DNA of 64,000 nucleotides from Poa pratensis (lineage: Eukaryota; Streptophyta; Magnoliopsida; Poales; Poaceae). The DNA lies in the NCBI GenBank assembly GCA_947311845.1, contig CAMZMU010000063.1, positions 56,742,902 to 56,806,901 of the forward strand, written 5' to 3'. Positions 1-12,040 of this stretch are shown here, one piece after another (position 1 is the first letter of the stretch; every line of letters starts with the position of its first letter). The position numbers were made by a program, and so were the translations under genes. The notes below the pieces were generated by a model that had not been told where the DNA came from, searched no databases, and saw only the letters and a list, made by a program, of their open reading frames with translations.

Positions 1-1590
1 CTCCCTCTTCATCATGGAGACGGTGGAGAAGTCGTTGGAGAAGATGGAGACCACGCCGACAGCGCCCCGCCGGAGTTTTCCCCCTCCAATCTGCAACTCC
101 AGGTATCTGTTTCGTTATTTCTGTGTTTCTGCGGCGCTCCTTCCAGAGAACGTTGGTGGGCTATTTTTATAGGCGGTTTTAGGTCAAAACCGAGTCGGTG
201 GAGGAAAGATCGACGACAACGGAGCTCCGAGGCCCAAAAGGAGGGGTCCCACGCGGCCCATGTACCTGGCCGCATGGGCCCACCTATCTTGGCCCTCGGG
301 TCTCCGCTTGTTTGCTTCCTTCGCTCCCAAGTCTTCTTCCTTCCAAAAATTGACGCTCGTAAATTTGCAGGTCATTTGGACGTCGTTTGGGTCCCTGAAT
401 CATTAAAATATAGAAATAGGGTTTTCTGCCTGTGCAGGGTTAATTCCATAAAAATAGGAAACATATCAAATATTCCCAAAATCATTATAAAACAGTGATA
501 TAACCCTTATATGATGCAAATATGACTGGAATATAAGTAAAATAATGCAAAGTTCATGTATGCATTTTACATGCATCATGAAGCGGCCCGGGCCGACCTT
601 ACGCGTATGCTTACGCGAGACTGGTTCCGCAACTAACATATGGCTTATACCATATATGCGGCTAGCGGGTGTCTGTCTCTCTCTCTTTATACGGCTTAGC
701 ATTTTCAATGGAGGGCCCTGAAAAGGGTGTAATAGAGACAATTATTTAATCGATGTTGTGGTTATATGTTCGTAGGTAAGAAACGGTTCTTTTACGAAAG
801 CCCTAGCGGCCACGTAAAACTTGCAAAAGATAAATTAGAGAGCGTCTAACTTTATTTTGCAGGGGGGCATTTTAAATATGACATGGTTACGGTAAGTACT
901 TTGAATTGTTCAACTTATCGAAGGCAAAAGGAGGCGCCGCGGACTCGGAGCCCTGCCGGGTGCGCCATGGAGATCAAGGCGCAAGGCCATGTCATATCGC
1001 ACTTCATTTCATTATTTGATATTATATTGTTGTGTGTATATCCTATTGATTGCTTATATATATTAGATATATACGACGGTAGCTATAATAGGATGATCGC
1101 TTAATAAAATACCAAAATTGTGTTTTCCCTTAGTGTGCACCACCGAAAGTTCTCTGTTACGAGGCAGGCCGTGACGATCGGGTGTTAGACGTATCTGCGT
1201 TCACATACCGTGGGTGTAAGCCACGTTGCACAAGCAGAACACTAAGGTTTAATTGGCGAGCCTAGTATGTACAGACATAGCCTCGAAACACGATAAAATC
1301 GAAAGATTGAGCATGAGTCACATAAATGTTCATAAGTAAAACAACCGGCTTGTCGTTTGTGCTAAAAAGGATTGGGCCACTCGCTGCAATTATTATTGCT
1401 CACTTTTATTTACTCACACTTTATTTATCTGTTACATCAAAAACTCCTAGAAACCTGTTTGCTAGTATTTACAGTGAAACCTTGCTCAAAACTGTTTGTC
1501 AGCACCTTCTGCTCCTTGTTGGGTTCGACACTCTTATTTATCGAAAGTACTACGATACACCCCCTATACTTGTGGGTCATTATGCGGCTG
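1..1590 (+). mobile_element. LTR-retrotransposon remnant (probable LTR)
   Basis: No convincing protein is encoded here. The stretch ends near 1590 in CCTATACTTGTGGGTCATTA. This is nearly the same terminus as that of the clearly bounded solo LTR at 25687-27083, so the end is probably the 3' end of an LTR of a related family. The 5' end is not in the window or is not recognisable. Short open frames inside are interrupted and have no recognisable domain. Family name not assigned. Confidence 0.45.
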
Positions 1591-2700
1591 GGAAGTTGGT
1601 TGCGGGGCTAACGGAGCTGGTCAGGGAGCCCCACGCTAACCACCAACAAAAGTTGAGGGCGAGGGAGTTCCGTGAGGAACGTGTGTCGGATCTGCATGCT
1701 AACCACTGACGAAAGTTGAGGACGAGGGAGGTGTGTTCCTCGTCAACCACCGACGCGTGTCTTTGCGGATCTGCTCGGTGACAGCATGGGTTCTCCGGTC
1801 GAGGTCGCTGCCGGCGGAGCTGCAGCCACAATCACGGAGGGAAGGCCGAGCTAAATGGGCGGCAGCCGTCGTGGCCGTCGGTACTGAGGTGGTCGGTAGA
1901 TATGGGATCGGGGATGGGCATGATATAGTTAGGGTTAGGGTTAGAGGAGAATGGGGCTAGACGGCTGGGTTATCCTCTCAAAATTGTGGAGTGCGGGTTG
2001 TTTTCTAGTTTTTAGAGGGATGAAAATGCAAATACACCGACAGCTTTGACTAGTGGACTTTTTGCACTAATGGTATGGACTATTGAGTGTATGCGAAACG
2101 AACACACCATTTTAATTTTTTAATCAACATTTTGATGTCAAGACCATCCACACGGGGATAAGAGCATGTAGTGTAGGTTACTCAAACTATATCGCATGAT
2201 CTTGATATGTTTTAGCATTTCATCATTCTATTTGATATTTCTATTTCACATTGTATTTGATATTTGTTATTGCTTTCGAAAGGGGAATATGTCCCTTAAC
2301 ACAGAGTTCATTCGTTTCCAAAGCCCGAATTCAGCGAGCAGCGGAACCTTGATATCCTTGTTGAGTTCCTTGAGTAGACACTTGAGATCAGATTTGGTGA
2401 CGGGATCTATCGCTTCCTTCTCTTCACACCGCCTTTTGTTGTCTAGTTTCAATGATCGACGATGCTAGAATGGTACTGGTTTGGCTATGACACTAAGTGT
2501 TAGGTAGGGCGTCAAATCGATTATTCACTCAAGTATGGTGTCTCGAGATACCGTTTGCAGTAGTGATCGATAGAAGCATAAGTGCCCTGAATGGAGGAAC
2601 GTCAAGGACAAGAGAGGTCTAGATCAGCCGAGGTGGGAGTAGTAGTCGCCAAGTCTTTTCGTGATCAGTTTTTGATGACCTTGTTGGATCCCATTCCTTC
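1591..2700. other. Intergenic DNA with relic of a duplicated cZOG 3' flank
   Basis: No gene is seen. A short imperfect direct repeat lies at about 1640-1730. About 120 bp at 2170-2290 resembles the DNA about 160-290 bp downstream of cZOG copy 4 (34970-35105): both carry ACTCAAACTATATC, CATTTCATCATT and TTTCTATTTCACA in the same order. This may be the 3' flank of a lost array member or a shared dispersed repeat. Confidence 0.4.
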
Positions 2701-2703
2701 TTA

Positions 2704-3109
2704 GTGCTCCTTTGATTTGGAGGAAATATGGAGGAATTGTAGAGGATTAGGAAGTTTTCAAGAGCTGCAACTGTTCACTCATTTGATTCATAGGAAGTGT
2801 GGAAAGGAAACTAGAACTTTTCCTTTCAATCTCAGTTTCAAGGCAAAAGGTATAAGAAGTAAAAATCCACGAAGAACTCATTTTCATTTCCTATGCACAA
2901 GGAACGAGGGCAGGTTTCACATGCCATACTTTCCCATCTTATCTTTGTCCTATTCTAAATTTCCCATCCTGCAAATCAAAGAAGCCCTAATAGCTCATTT
3001 TCATTTCCTATGCACAAGGAATGAGGTTAGGTTTTCACATGTCATACTTTTCCATCCCTATCTCTTTCCTATTGTTTTGAATTTCCTATCCTACAAATCA
3101 AAGAAACCC
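2704..3109. mobile_element. Tourist-like MITE (PIF/Harbinger type)
   Basis: A 406-bp element flanked by the 3-bp target duplication TTA (2701-2703 and 3110-3112). The terminal inverted repeats are imperfect: GTGCTCCTTTGATTTGGAGG on the left and, read inward, GGGTTTCTTTGATTTGTAGG on the right. Inside, a block of about 110 bp (from about 2879) is repeated once (from about 2995), so the element contains an internal tandem duplication. It encodes no protein. It lies directly against the LINE tail that follows. Confidence 0.75.
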
Positions 3110-3112
3110 TTA

Positions 3113-3660
3113 TACATGGAAATGTTCTTTTTGTGGGTCGGAGGAGACAATGGAGAACATCTTTTCATTTCATGCCCATTTGCACAACTCATATGGCGTG
3201 TTGTTTTTAGCACATATAATATACCACCACCAACTAATATCACAAATATGTTTAGGAATTGGTTGAATGGTATTGACAAAAAGACCAAGGGTAGAATTTG
3301 CATTGGCGTTTCAGCTATTTGTTGGTCTATTTGGAATTGTTGAAATAATCTTGTGTTTAATAGAATTTCGAATTTTCACATTATGCAGGTTATCCATATG
3401 ACAGCACACTGGATTCAGCTATGTGCGTACCTTTTGCCCCAGGACCAGAGAGATCTTATGGTTACTGGTTCTACCCGGCTCCTGACGGTCGCAAATGAGT
3501 TCTTTTCCCGGGCTATTTGGCAGCATACTATACGACTTCGTGATGTGTAGTGGTCTTATGTTGTCATTTGTTCGCTGGTTGATTCATGTCTCAACCCTTT
3601 GTGACCCATGATTTGTAAACGCCGAGATATTTTTGAGCTATGCAATAAAAACATGTGTGC
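3113..3660 (+). pseudogene. LINE reverse-transcriptase C-terminal fragment
   Basis: The plus strand encodes the typical tail of plant LINE ORF2 proteins: a cysteine-containing zf-RVT start (KCSFCGSEETM in one frame), then EHLFISCPFAQLIW, then KTKGRICIGVSAICWSIWNC in the next frame. A 1-bp shift near 3150-3165 separates the two frames. A stop at 3341-3343 interrupts the protein, and recognisable LINE sequence continues to about 3550 (QVIHMTAHWIQ). The endonuclease and RT core are absent, so this is a 5'-truncated or eroded copy. It lies directly downstream of the Tourist MITE. Confidence 0.7.
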
Positions 3661-4435
3661 ATCAATCGATGCAAGGCTGGCTTCACCCCACTTCGGAAAA
3701 AAAATGGTCCCTTTTTTTGAGACATTATATTACCCAACCCAGTCTGATCTTGCACGTCTGGCTGCTTGCATGCCGGGCTTCATCATGCTTGGACCTTGGT
3801 TCCTGGTGGGCTTGTGTCCTGTAAGCAGTGGCGGATTGAACTTGCCTAAAAAATATGGTTCGTCCCGTGTGATTAGTTCTCATACCGTCATATGTAACAC
3901 GAGACGACACGCCACAAAAACATTAGAGAAAATACACAATGACGCATATGCAGCGGCATATCCACTACCCGGGACAGGAACATGCACGGCGAGAGATCAG
4001 TCCTGTAGTCTGATACGGACGGCGGTGGCCTTTCCCATTGGCGTCGCAACGCCGGCACCTCGGCCCGCAGCCGGTCGACGGCCGGAGAGGATCCACGAGT
4101 CACGCTGTCGTCTGTGAGAACTGAGAAGCGCCCAATGCTTCATCACGATCCAAGGGACCCGGTAAAACATGACGATCCGCCGGCAAAATGCGCGTCACTC
4201 TCTTGTAGTACTAGAAATGTCCAGTGTGCTCCAAACTCTACAATTTGTTAGGTACCGGGATACTAGCTTGCCGATTAATTGACTAATTCATCACGGCGAG
4301 ACTACTGAATGACAAACGTGGCCATTTATCCCTCTCTGAGAGTGCTGAGTTTCAGTTGTGCTTCTACTGCCCGTGAAAGGTTCGTCAGCTAGAGCGTGTC
4401 CTCTGAAAACGCACTGCTAGCTACGCGACAGTGAG
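3661..4435. other. Intergenic DNA, no gene recognised
   Basis: About 0.8 kb between the LINE tail and the conserved upstream region of cZOG copy 1. It holds a GC-rich patch at 4010-4110 with an open frame that has no recognisable domain. Nothing further can be supported. Confidence 0.4.
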
Positions 4436-4439
4436 ATAG

Positions 4440-5055
4440 TTATGTGTTTACAATCCACGACAGGCGTCAAGTTAACATCGATGTTCAGAGAGGACTGAAT
4501 TGGTTTTAGAAAACACGGTAACAGGCCACAATTGGGCAACAACAAAAACTAAGAGAAGGGCGGAGAACACAGAAGCTTTTTTCTTGTCGATGAAGTTAGT
4601 ACGTCACCGTTTAGGTAGGTCACTCAACATTGTCCTGTTTCCGTTCTGGTTTTGAACTCTCGTGGTCGTCACCGATGACGAAGGTCTTCGCTGCAGTCCG
4701 CAGAGTGATCCAGGGTCCATGATTTGGTTGTTCAACGTATATGCATCAACCGACTCATGCCGCTTCAACCGAGGATCGGCGTTTCCACACGGTGAAGTTG
4801 ACATAAGGAGTATTTTAGAGTCACATATCTGACATCTCCGATCATGATATCCTAGTATGCGACGTCGCCAATGTAATAATTGATCTCGCATGCTGTCTAA
4901 ATTAATTGGAGAGAGCTCCTTGTACTGTTCGGTACCACACTCATTTACTGGATGATGGAGAGATCATTCGTCTATCTATATATACCGCCTCTCAATCTTG
5001 GTGCTATGCCAGCATCAAGAAGTAGACAGTACACAGTAATACAGGCGGAGATTCA
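4440..5055 (+). promoter_or_regulatory. Promoter and 5' leader of cZOG copy 1
   Basis: The TATA box TATATATA is at 4977-4984, about 72 bp before the ATG at 5056. The block from about 4450 to the ATG matches the upstream region of cZOG copy 4 (32240-32413 plus about 33500-33895). Shared landmarks include ATCCACGACAG, GGGCGGAGAACACA, TTTTTCTTGTCGATGAAGTT and CTAAATTAATTG. The conservation shows the promoter was duplicated with the gene. Transcription start and binding sites cannot be assigned from sequence alone. Confidence 0.65.
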
Positions 5056-6455
5056 ATGGCGGTTGACTCCATGGAATCGGTGGCCTTTGTCACGGTGCCC
5101 TTCCCGGCGCAGGGCCATCTGAACCAGCTCATGCACCTGTCCCTGCTGGTGGCATCGCGGGGGCTCTCCGTGCACTATGCGGCGCCGGCGGCGCACGTCC
5201 GGCAGGCACGGTCGCGCGTGCACGGCTGGGACCCCAAGGCCCTCTGCTCCATCCACTTCCACGACCTCGACGTCTCCACCTACGAGTCCCCGGCACCAGA
5301 CTCGGAGTCTCCGTTCCCCAACCATCTGATGCCTATGTGGGAGACCTTCACCGCCGCCGCGCGCGCCCCTCTCGCCGTCCTTCTCCAGAGCCTGTCGGCG
5401 ACCCACCGCCGCGTGGTCGTCGTGTACGACAAGATAAACGCCTTCGCCGCTGTCGAGGCGGCGCGGCTGAGCAACGGCGAGGCGTTCGGGTTGCAGTGCG
5501 TGACCATCTCGTACAACCTCGGGTGGCTAGAGCCCGGGCACAAGCTGCTTCGGGACAACAACCTCCAATTCCTCCCTATCGACGCGTGCATGTCCAAGGA
5601 GTTCGTGGAGTACGTGTTCCGGGTAGCCGGGGAGCTGAAGGATGAGGGAGGCGTGCCCTCGGTCGGCCTCGTCATGAACACGTGCCGCGCGCTCGAGGGC
5701 GAGTTCATCGACGCGATCGCCGACCACCCGGAGTCCAAGGACAAGAAGCTCTTCGCGGTCGGGCCGCTGAACCCTCTGTTGGGCGCGACCGCCAGGGAGC
5801 CGGGCAAGACGAGGCACGAGTGCATGGATTGGCTTGACGCGCAGCCGGAGGCATCGGTGCTCTACGTTTCCTTCGGGACGACGACTTGTTTCCGGTAGAG
5901 CAGATCGCGGAGATGGCCGTGGCGCTCAAGGGAAGCAAGCAGAGGTTCATCTGGGTGTTGCGCGACGCCGACCGTGCCGACATATTTGCGGAGTCGGGCG
6001 GCGAGAACCGCCACGAGAAGCTGCTGTCAGAGTTCACCAAAGACACGGCAGGGACAGGGCTGGTGATCACCGGGTGGGCGCCGCAGCTGGAGATCCTGGC
6101 GCATGACGCCACGGCGGCGTTCATGAGCCACTGCGGCTGGAATTCAACCATGGAGAGCCTGAGCCATGGCAAGCCGATTCTCGCCTGGCCAATGCACTCG
6201 GACCAGCCGTGGGACGCGGAGCTTCTCTGCAAATACCTCAAGGTCGGCCTCCTCGTGAGACCATGGGAGAAGCATAGTGAGGTGGTGCCAGCAGCGTCCA
6301 TCCAGGAGGTGATCGAGGAGGCGATGCTCTCAGACAGTGGGACTGCAGTGCGGCACCGGGCGAAGGTGCTCGGTGAGGCCGTTCGTGCCTCCGTGGCAGA
6401 CGGCGGCTCATCGAGCAAAGGCCTTCATGATTTTGTTGCTTACATCACAAGGTGA
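5056..6455 (+). pseudogene. cZOG-like UDP-glycosyltransferase copy 1 (1-bp frameshift)
   Basis: An intronless plant family-1 glycosyltransferase most like grass cis-zeatin O-glucosyltransferases. Those cytosolic enzymes transfer glucose from UDP-glucose to the side-chain hydroxyl of cis-zeatin, storing the cytokinin. Visible features are the acceptor-domain motif [10 protein letters not shown] with candidate catalytic His21, [11 protein letters not shown] with candidate Asp125, and the 44-residue PSPG box (6075-6206) from WAPQLEI to HSDQ, ending with the Gln typical of UDP-glucose users. The protein ends in AYITR. The first frame runs 5056-5898 and stops just after YVSFGTT; the second carries EQIAEMA to 6455. 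Alignment with copy 4 places a 1-bp deletion at about 5884-5897. Otherwise the length (about 466 residues) is normal. This is either a recent pseudogene or an assembly error. The assignment to cZOG rather than trans-ZOG is inference. Confidence 0.9.
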
Positions 6456-6491
6456 TCGACTGATCGGCATATCAGCTTATGTATCGTACTG

Positions 6492-6981
6492 GAGTAAATG
6501 GCACTGACGGTCACACAACTCGTCCGCTATGTGCACTTAAGTCACACAACTGGAAAACGGGATTTTTTGGTCACACAACTGGACTTTTGGTGCACGCAGG
6601 TCACAAACCCCACATGTCAGTCCGTTTTCCGTTGCAGGAGTGCTGACGTGGGCACGTAATTTTGCAGAAAACCCCTGTATTTTTGGACATTTCGCAAAAA
6701 ACCTCTGTAAATTTGGGTTTTTTGCGAAATGTCCAAAAATACAGGGGGTTTTCTGCAAAATTACAGGGGTTTTTTGTGAAATGTCCAAAAATATAGGGGG
6801 TTTTCTGCAAAATTACGTGTCCACGTCAGCACTCCTGCAACGGAAAACGGACTGACATGTGGAGTTTGTGACATGCGTGCACCAAAAGTCCAGTTGTGTG
6901 ACCAAAAAAATCCCGTTTTCCAGTTGTGTGACTTAAGTGCACATAGCGGACGAGTTGTGTGACCGCCAGTGCCATTTACTC
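6492..6981. mobile_element. Long-hairpin MITE, Mutator-like (9-bp TSD)
   Basis: A 490-bp element with target duplication ATCGTACTG at 6483-6491 and 6982-6990. The termini are GAGTAAATGGCACTG and its complement, and the inverted repeat continues inward over most of the element, including blocks such as GGTCACACAACT and CACATGTCAGTCCGTTTTCC. The centre holds smaller inverted and direct repeats around TTTCGCAAAAAACC and ATGTCCAAAAATA. It starts 37 bp after the stop codon of cZOG copy 1, so it probably lies in that gene's 3' UTR and could fold into a long hairpin RNA. The 9-bp duplication suggests Mutator-type mobilisation; this is inference. Confidence 0.85.
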
Positions 6982-6990
6982 ATCGTACTG

Positions 6991-9690
6991 GTGCAAAAAA
7001 ATCGATGACTGTAGAAGGATATAATTTTTTTTTCTTGAAACGTGTCACTTTATTTCGAATTTTGAGCCATCATCTTACTGAGAAACCATGACTACACCTA
7101 TACTTAAACTGAAAGATCATGAGATTGGCATAATGTAATTTATTGCATATTCTATTGAAATTTTCTGGAGAATATAGAGTACAAAATTTATACGGCAAGA
7201 AGCCTCTCCTAAAAATAAGTTAAAAATAAGTTAGGAGATGGATAGCAAAGCCTATACTACCCTCGGGCGGATCATCTTGGGGACCATAGTGGGCCATGGC
7301 CTGATCTTTCAAAAATGAAAAACAAAATTATAGTGTAATTTGCTTCATCAGATTCACAAACGCCTTAGATACTCAGCCATGCTCGGCCGAGTAGCTAAAT
7401 TCGGCCCAGGCTACTCTAGCTGGCCCCTCTACCAATGGATGTCACGCTTTGCCACTCATACTACCAATACAGGTTGACAAAATTAATCATTTTATATGTT
7501 TTAAAAAATCAATTACATCGACATCAAATAAAAAATCCTAGTCGACAGGGCTATATAAGCACATGGACGTCCATCAGGCAACCCTCCCCTCATTTCCACC
7601 ATCCCTTCTCTGATCAGGTCCCTCCGCCGGTGAGACCGCATGTCCATGCCTCCTATATCTGTCGTTCCTACGATGGTCGAATGTGGGTACCTTGATGCTT
7701 CGACTACTGCGAGTTGCTAGGGTAGGCCTATGTTTTCTCTAGAGGTGTCGCGCCGGTGGCTGGGATGGCGTCGCATTGGAATAATTTCTTCCCATGCTTC
7801 GCCCCATTTCAGTGGTGCTCTAATCGGCAAGGACGTGGAGCATGTGGCTTGGTCCTCTCGGCGTTCTTAAATCTGACAAGATTAGTTTCTTGGTATGTTG
7901 GTCGTGTTTGCCTTTTTCACGAGGACATGTATGTTCGATAATGGTGGATTTGTCATTCATCCGCGAATTTATCGATGTGATACAACAGATCTAGGTTCAA
8001 ATCAACATGGGGCTATCCCCCGATCGACGTGCCACATCAACATGTGCCTCATTACTTGCAACATACATATTCATCGACTTACACAACCTTCCTCGCTTGG
8101 TGCTTCTTTGGATCCGGCAGTGGTAGTGGCTTGGCAATCTATCCATCGTGCGCCTCACTGGCGCTGAAGTTGGGCGGGGCCGTTGGCGTCAGTGTGTATA
8201 GGTAATCCTAGGGATCATTTTGTAATTTCCAATTTATTAGGATTTATCTAGAAAATTTTCATCATAACTTTTTTGTCATGTTATGTCTTTCTACTCCACG
8301 TGTGTTTGTTCATGTAGCTTGGTTTTCAGTTAACAAAACATGTGGTTGCTCTCTCAAAAAATTCCGCGAGGACGAGATATGTCTTCCCTTTCTCCACCAT
8401 TACAATTTACATCAGTCCAATTCTCTATTTTTTCGAATTTGGAAACATAGCTCTGATATCATTACTAAAATGTAAACAAGAAACATTATTCCACGCTCCA
8501 TAATATCCATTCTTGTGAAGAAAAGGTTGTCATTGTACATTGTAGCATCGTAGCCGTCCCAAGCTCATTCCAAGGCCAGATCATTTCCAACAATCCAAAG
8601 AGAACACATCACAGGTTACTAGGTGGCTCTTAAACATGGCGGATCTCGTTATTCGGTCATTAGAAACATCGTCGAGTCATTTGGAGTGCACTCATATAAG
8701 TATGAGCGTGAATGCTTTCCTTACAATTCAATAGAAGCTCACCAGTGCACCTGCAGGGATCCAACAACAGAATAACGACGTGGTTCGTTCTCACTCCCTC
8801 CAGCCCCCTCTCTCGCCCCTTGCCCTTGAGAGACGGACGGTTCGCCCTTGCCACTCTCTCTCCCTTACCTTCGTGGCGGCCTCGTCGGCCGGAGGAGGTG
8901 GGGAAAAGGAGGCTGGCATCCGCATGTATGTAGTGGTATCATGTTAACTAGGTTTGTCTTTTCCCATGCGGACAATGGTGTCATGTCGAAGTGGATTCAG
9001 CTGCTAGTGCGTCCAAGCTGTTACCGGTAGTTGATGCGTCCATTTCATATAGAGTTTTATCTACTTTATTTCTTCGTAGAGGTAGTAATTTTTGCATTTA
9101 ATCGCGCCATCGCGCACTTTTAGGTCAGTGTACGCATGAAGTCAAATATTAAACAGGAATTCCATACATGGTATTTTTGCCAAGTATAGTATGAAGCATG
9201 CTGATTAGCAGCACTTAATACTCTCCTTGTGGAAAAACAATTCACTGGAAATAAAGAAGAACAAGAGAAAAGCAACAGAGACGAAACAGAGGAGACAACG
9301 ACCATCGGCACGGTCATGCTCGACCGTATCAATGACCGTATCACCTCCAGGGCGACCGCCTGGTCCGGTACTTTAAACTTGTGGCCTCGGATTACCAACA
9401 AGACGAGCAGAGCAGCCGCCACAACGAAAACATTCCAGAAAACCTAGCATCCAAAAGGGATCCAGAGGGGGAATCAGCAGGAGGCTTCCACCATCTTCAC
9501 CGTTGCGATCTAGAAGGCCAAGGCATCTGTCTCCATCATCACCATCAACATCTCCTTCATCTACATCAACGAATCACTCCTCCATCTCGTTGTAATTCAA
9601 AAACTTGTAGTTGTGGGTTTGCACGTGTACTTGTACATTTGTTCATCTTTCATCCATACCATAATGATGTCTTGTGCTTTCATGTGTGAC
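6991..9690. other. Gene-poor intergenic DNA
   Basis: No coding gene is supported. The first 170 bp keep weak similarity to the 3' flank of cZOG copy 4 (GAGAAACCA, then TTATTGCATAT). A TATA-like CTATATAAGC at about 7552 is followed by a C-rich leader-like stretch with no convincing open frame. Around 9030-9120 the sequence GATGCGTCCATTTCATA resembles a common Triticeae repeat terminus. Otherwise nothing is seen. Confidence 0.35.
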
Positions 9691-12040
9691 TACTCTAAAG
9701 ATATAAACGGTGAGACCCCTTGGAGGCTCCTCAGCGATTTGGCCTTTCTGGCCGTCCGATCCTCCCCGCTCCGAGCCTCCGCTCCGTTCGATCCCTGCCG
9801 GCTCCTGGAGTCGGAATGAATAGGGATTTGCAAATTCGCTAACCGTACCAACCTTATTGCACCCACTCTCGCTGACATCCTACGTGGATCACCGCTGTAG
9901 CCCGAGGGCTCGCCCGTCAGCCACACGGTTCGTGTTTAATCGGTGTGGCGGACGGGCCTGCGCGGTGCAGATTCGCACTGCGTTCCTCCCATTGGTCGAT
10001 TATGTTCGTTTACCGTACTAGGTTTTAGCGGTGCCCCTCTGGGATAGCTTTCTTCGTACGTGCTTCCTCCCTCCTCTCTCTCGCTGACGATGGGCCCCAT
10101 CCGTTCCGAGGCCCACATGTCGGTTGTCCTGCACGTTTGCGTCGGCAATCTCTCCCGTGCGTGGGTTCTCGCTGCGTATTTTCTATAGTATGTTGGGGCA
10201 CGCTGGGTATTTCGCGTACGTTGCACTGTTCGTGATGTCAGGGAGAATTCGGGCCCGATTTCTCCGTCCGAGGTGGCCTCCCTCCATTCGTCGACGGGTA
10301 CATTGCACTGTGCTGGTAGTCAGAAGGCTCGATTACGCGTCTCGCTGGCGGCTCGCCATTGGTTGCTAGTGGTTACCGACCTAAATACAGTGCTTCAGGA
10401 ATGAGGTATGTAGGCTCTTTTCTGGATCGGATGATTACTGCAGCTCTCATTTCCCCCCCCTTTTCTTTTTCATCGCTGTTCTTGCTCTGCCGTTCTTTTC
10501 TCGAGCTCTGCCGTGTTTTCATGGATTCCGTTTGCTGTTCTTCCGGTCAAGTTTGTTCCTGTTGAGATGAGGTTGGGTTTTCTTACCGTGTCTTGCCCTC
10601 TCTGTTTTTGCTCGTTCTTTGTTTATGTCGTTGACCGTGTGCTTGATTCGTGTTCGTTGGTTGTTTGTTGCTTATGTTGTTTCTTCTTTTTTATTTCTGC
10701 CTTTCTAACATTTCTTTTCTGTTTGTTGCTTTGTTTTGTCGTAGGTTGTCGGCTAACTGGTTTCACGTTCGTCCTGTTGAGGTAAGCGTTGTTTTCATTG
10801 TGTTTTCTGTCGTACTGTTCTTATGGTCGATCTGCGTTTTGTTGTTTCTTTGTTGCGTGCTACCGTCGTTTGTTTCTGTGGCTAATTTAATGGTAGGTTT
10901 TAATCATTGGTTGCCCGGTTCGTTTTTTCGTATTTCCATCTCTGTTTCTTGGATGTTTTCACACGATTTTTATTTTTATTTTCGGATAGGCACTTGCTAT
11001 TTTCGTTATATGTTCTTGCTGATTGGTTTCTTATGCTCTTCATAATTGTTTTGTGGCCTCTTTTGCCTTTTTATTTTGCAAGTCGTTGTTTATTCCGTCA
11101 TTTCCGTGCTGAGTTTTCTGGTTGATGTTTGCTGCCGGCTCCTCGTTGGAATTTCCTGTGATGGTACTTCTTTTGTTTCACAGTATCTGTTTCTTTACGC
11201 TTTGCGTTCACACCATCGGTCTGCCACGATGTTGTTTTGATCGTGTTTATTTGTTGTGATTTTCCAAGTAGTTTATTCTGTGTGGGTTCAGTTGTTTGTC
11301 TTTCTTTGTTACCGTGTTTACTTTGGTTTCTAACATTTCTTTTCTATTTGCTGCTTTGTTTTGTCGTAGGTCGTCAGCTAACTGGTTTCGTGTTCGTCCG
11401 GTTGAGGTAAGCTCTGTTTTCATTGTGTTTTCTGTCGTACTGTCCTTATGGTCGATCTGCGTTTTTTTTCCTGTGTCATGTGTTTGTGTGGGTAATTTAA
11501 TGGTAGGTTTTATGCCCGGTTCGTGTTTTCATATTTTCATCTCTGTTTGTTGGATGTTTCCACACGATGTTATTTTTATTTTCGGATCAACCACTTTCTA
11601 TTTTCGCTTTATGTTCTAGCTGATTGGTTTCCCGTGCTCTTCATATTTGTTTTGTGACTTCTTTTGCCTAATTTCCTTGCAGGTCGTTGTTTACTTGGAT
11701 TATTCCGTTATTTTTGTGATGAGTATTCTGTTTGGTGTTTGCTGCCGGCTCCCCGTTGGAATTTCGTGTGATGGTACTTCTTTTGTTTCACGGTATCTGT
11801 TTCTTTACACTTGCGTTCACACCGTTGGTTTGTCAGGATGTTGTTTTGATCGTGTTTGTTCATTGGGTTTTTCCAACCAGCTTATTCTGTGGGGGTTGAG
11901 TTGTTGTTTGTCTTTCTTTGTTACTGTGTCTAATTTCTGTTGTCCATTCTTTTTTTATATTGCTGACAGTGCGATGCATTATTTTTCTTTCGTATTTGTT
12001 GATTTTTCGGTTTGTTCTTGTTGAGAGCGACTGAACGCGC
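9691..12040. repeat. Pyrimidine-rich region with ~0.6-kb tandem direct repeat
   Basis: Two long units, about 10680-11300 and 11305-11930, are clearly similar (offset about 610-627 bp). Both contain CTAACATTTCTTTTCT, TTTGTTTTGTCGTAGGT, TGTGTTTTCTGTCGTACTGT, TTATGGTCGATCTGCGTTTT, GCTGCCGGCTCC and GATGGTACTTCTTTTGTTTC. Each unit has a short segment between TCGTAG and GAGGTAAGC that looks like a roughly 35-40-bp exon with acceptor and donor. The long T-rich open frames are low in complexity and resemble no protein, so none is called. The region could be intron-rich leader sequence or part of an unrecognised element. Confidence 0.6.

Noticed and set aside
1925..1950. Telomere-like GTTAGGGTTAGGG run
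   Set aside because: Only two to three TTAGGG-like units, and plant telomeres use TTTAGGG; too short to mean anything.
5880..5900. An intron explaining the copy 1 frame change
   Set aside because: Alignment to the other copies shows continuous sequence with one base missing and no GT...AG insertion.
10513..12024. Several Phe/Cys/Val-rich open frames on the plus strand
   Set aside because: They come from T-rich repeated DNA with no domain or codon bias; likely chance frames.
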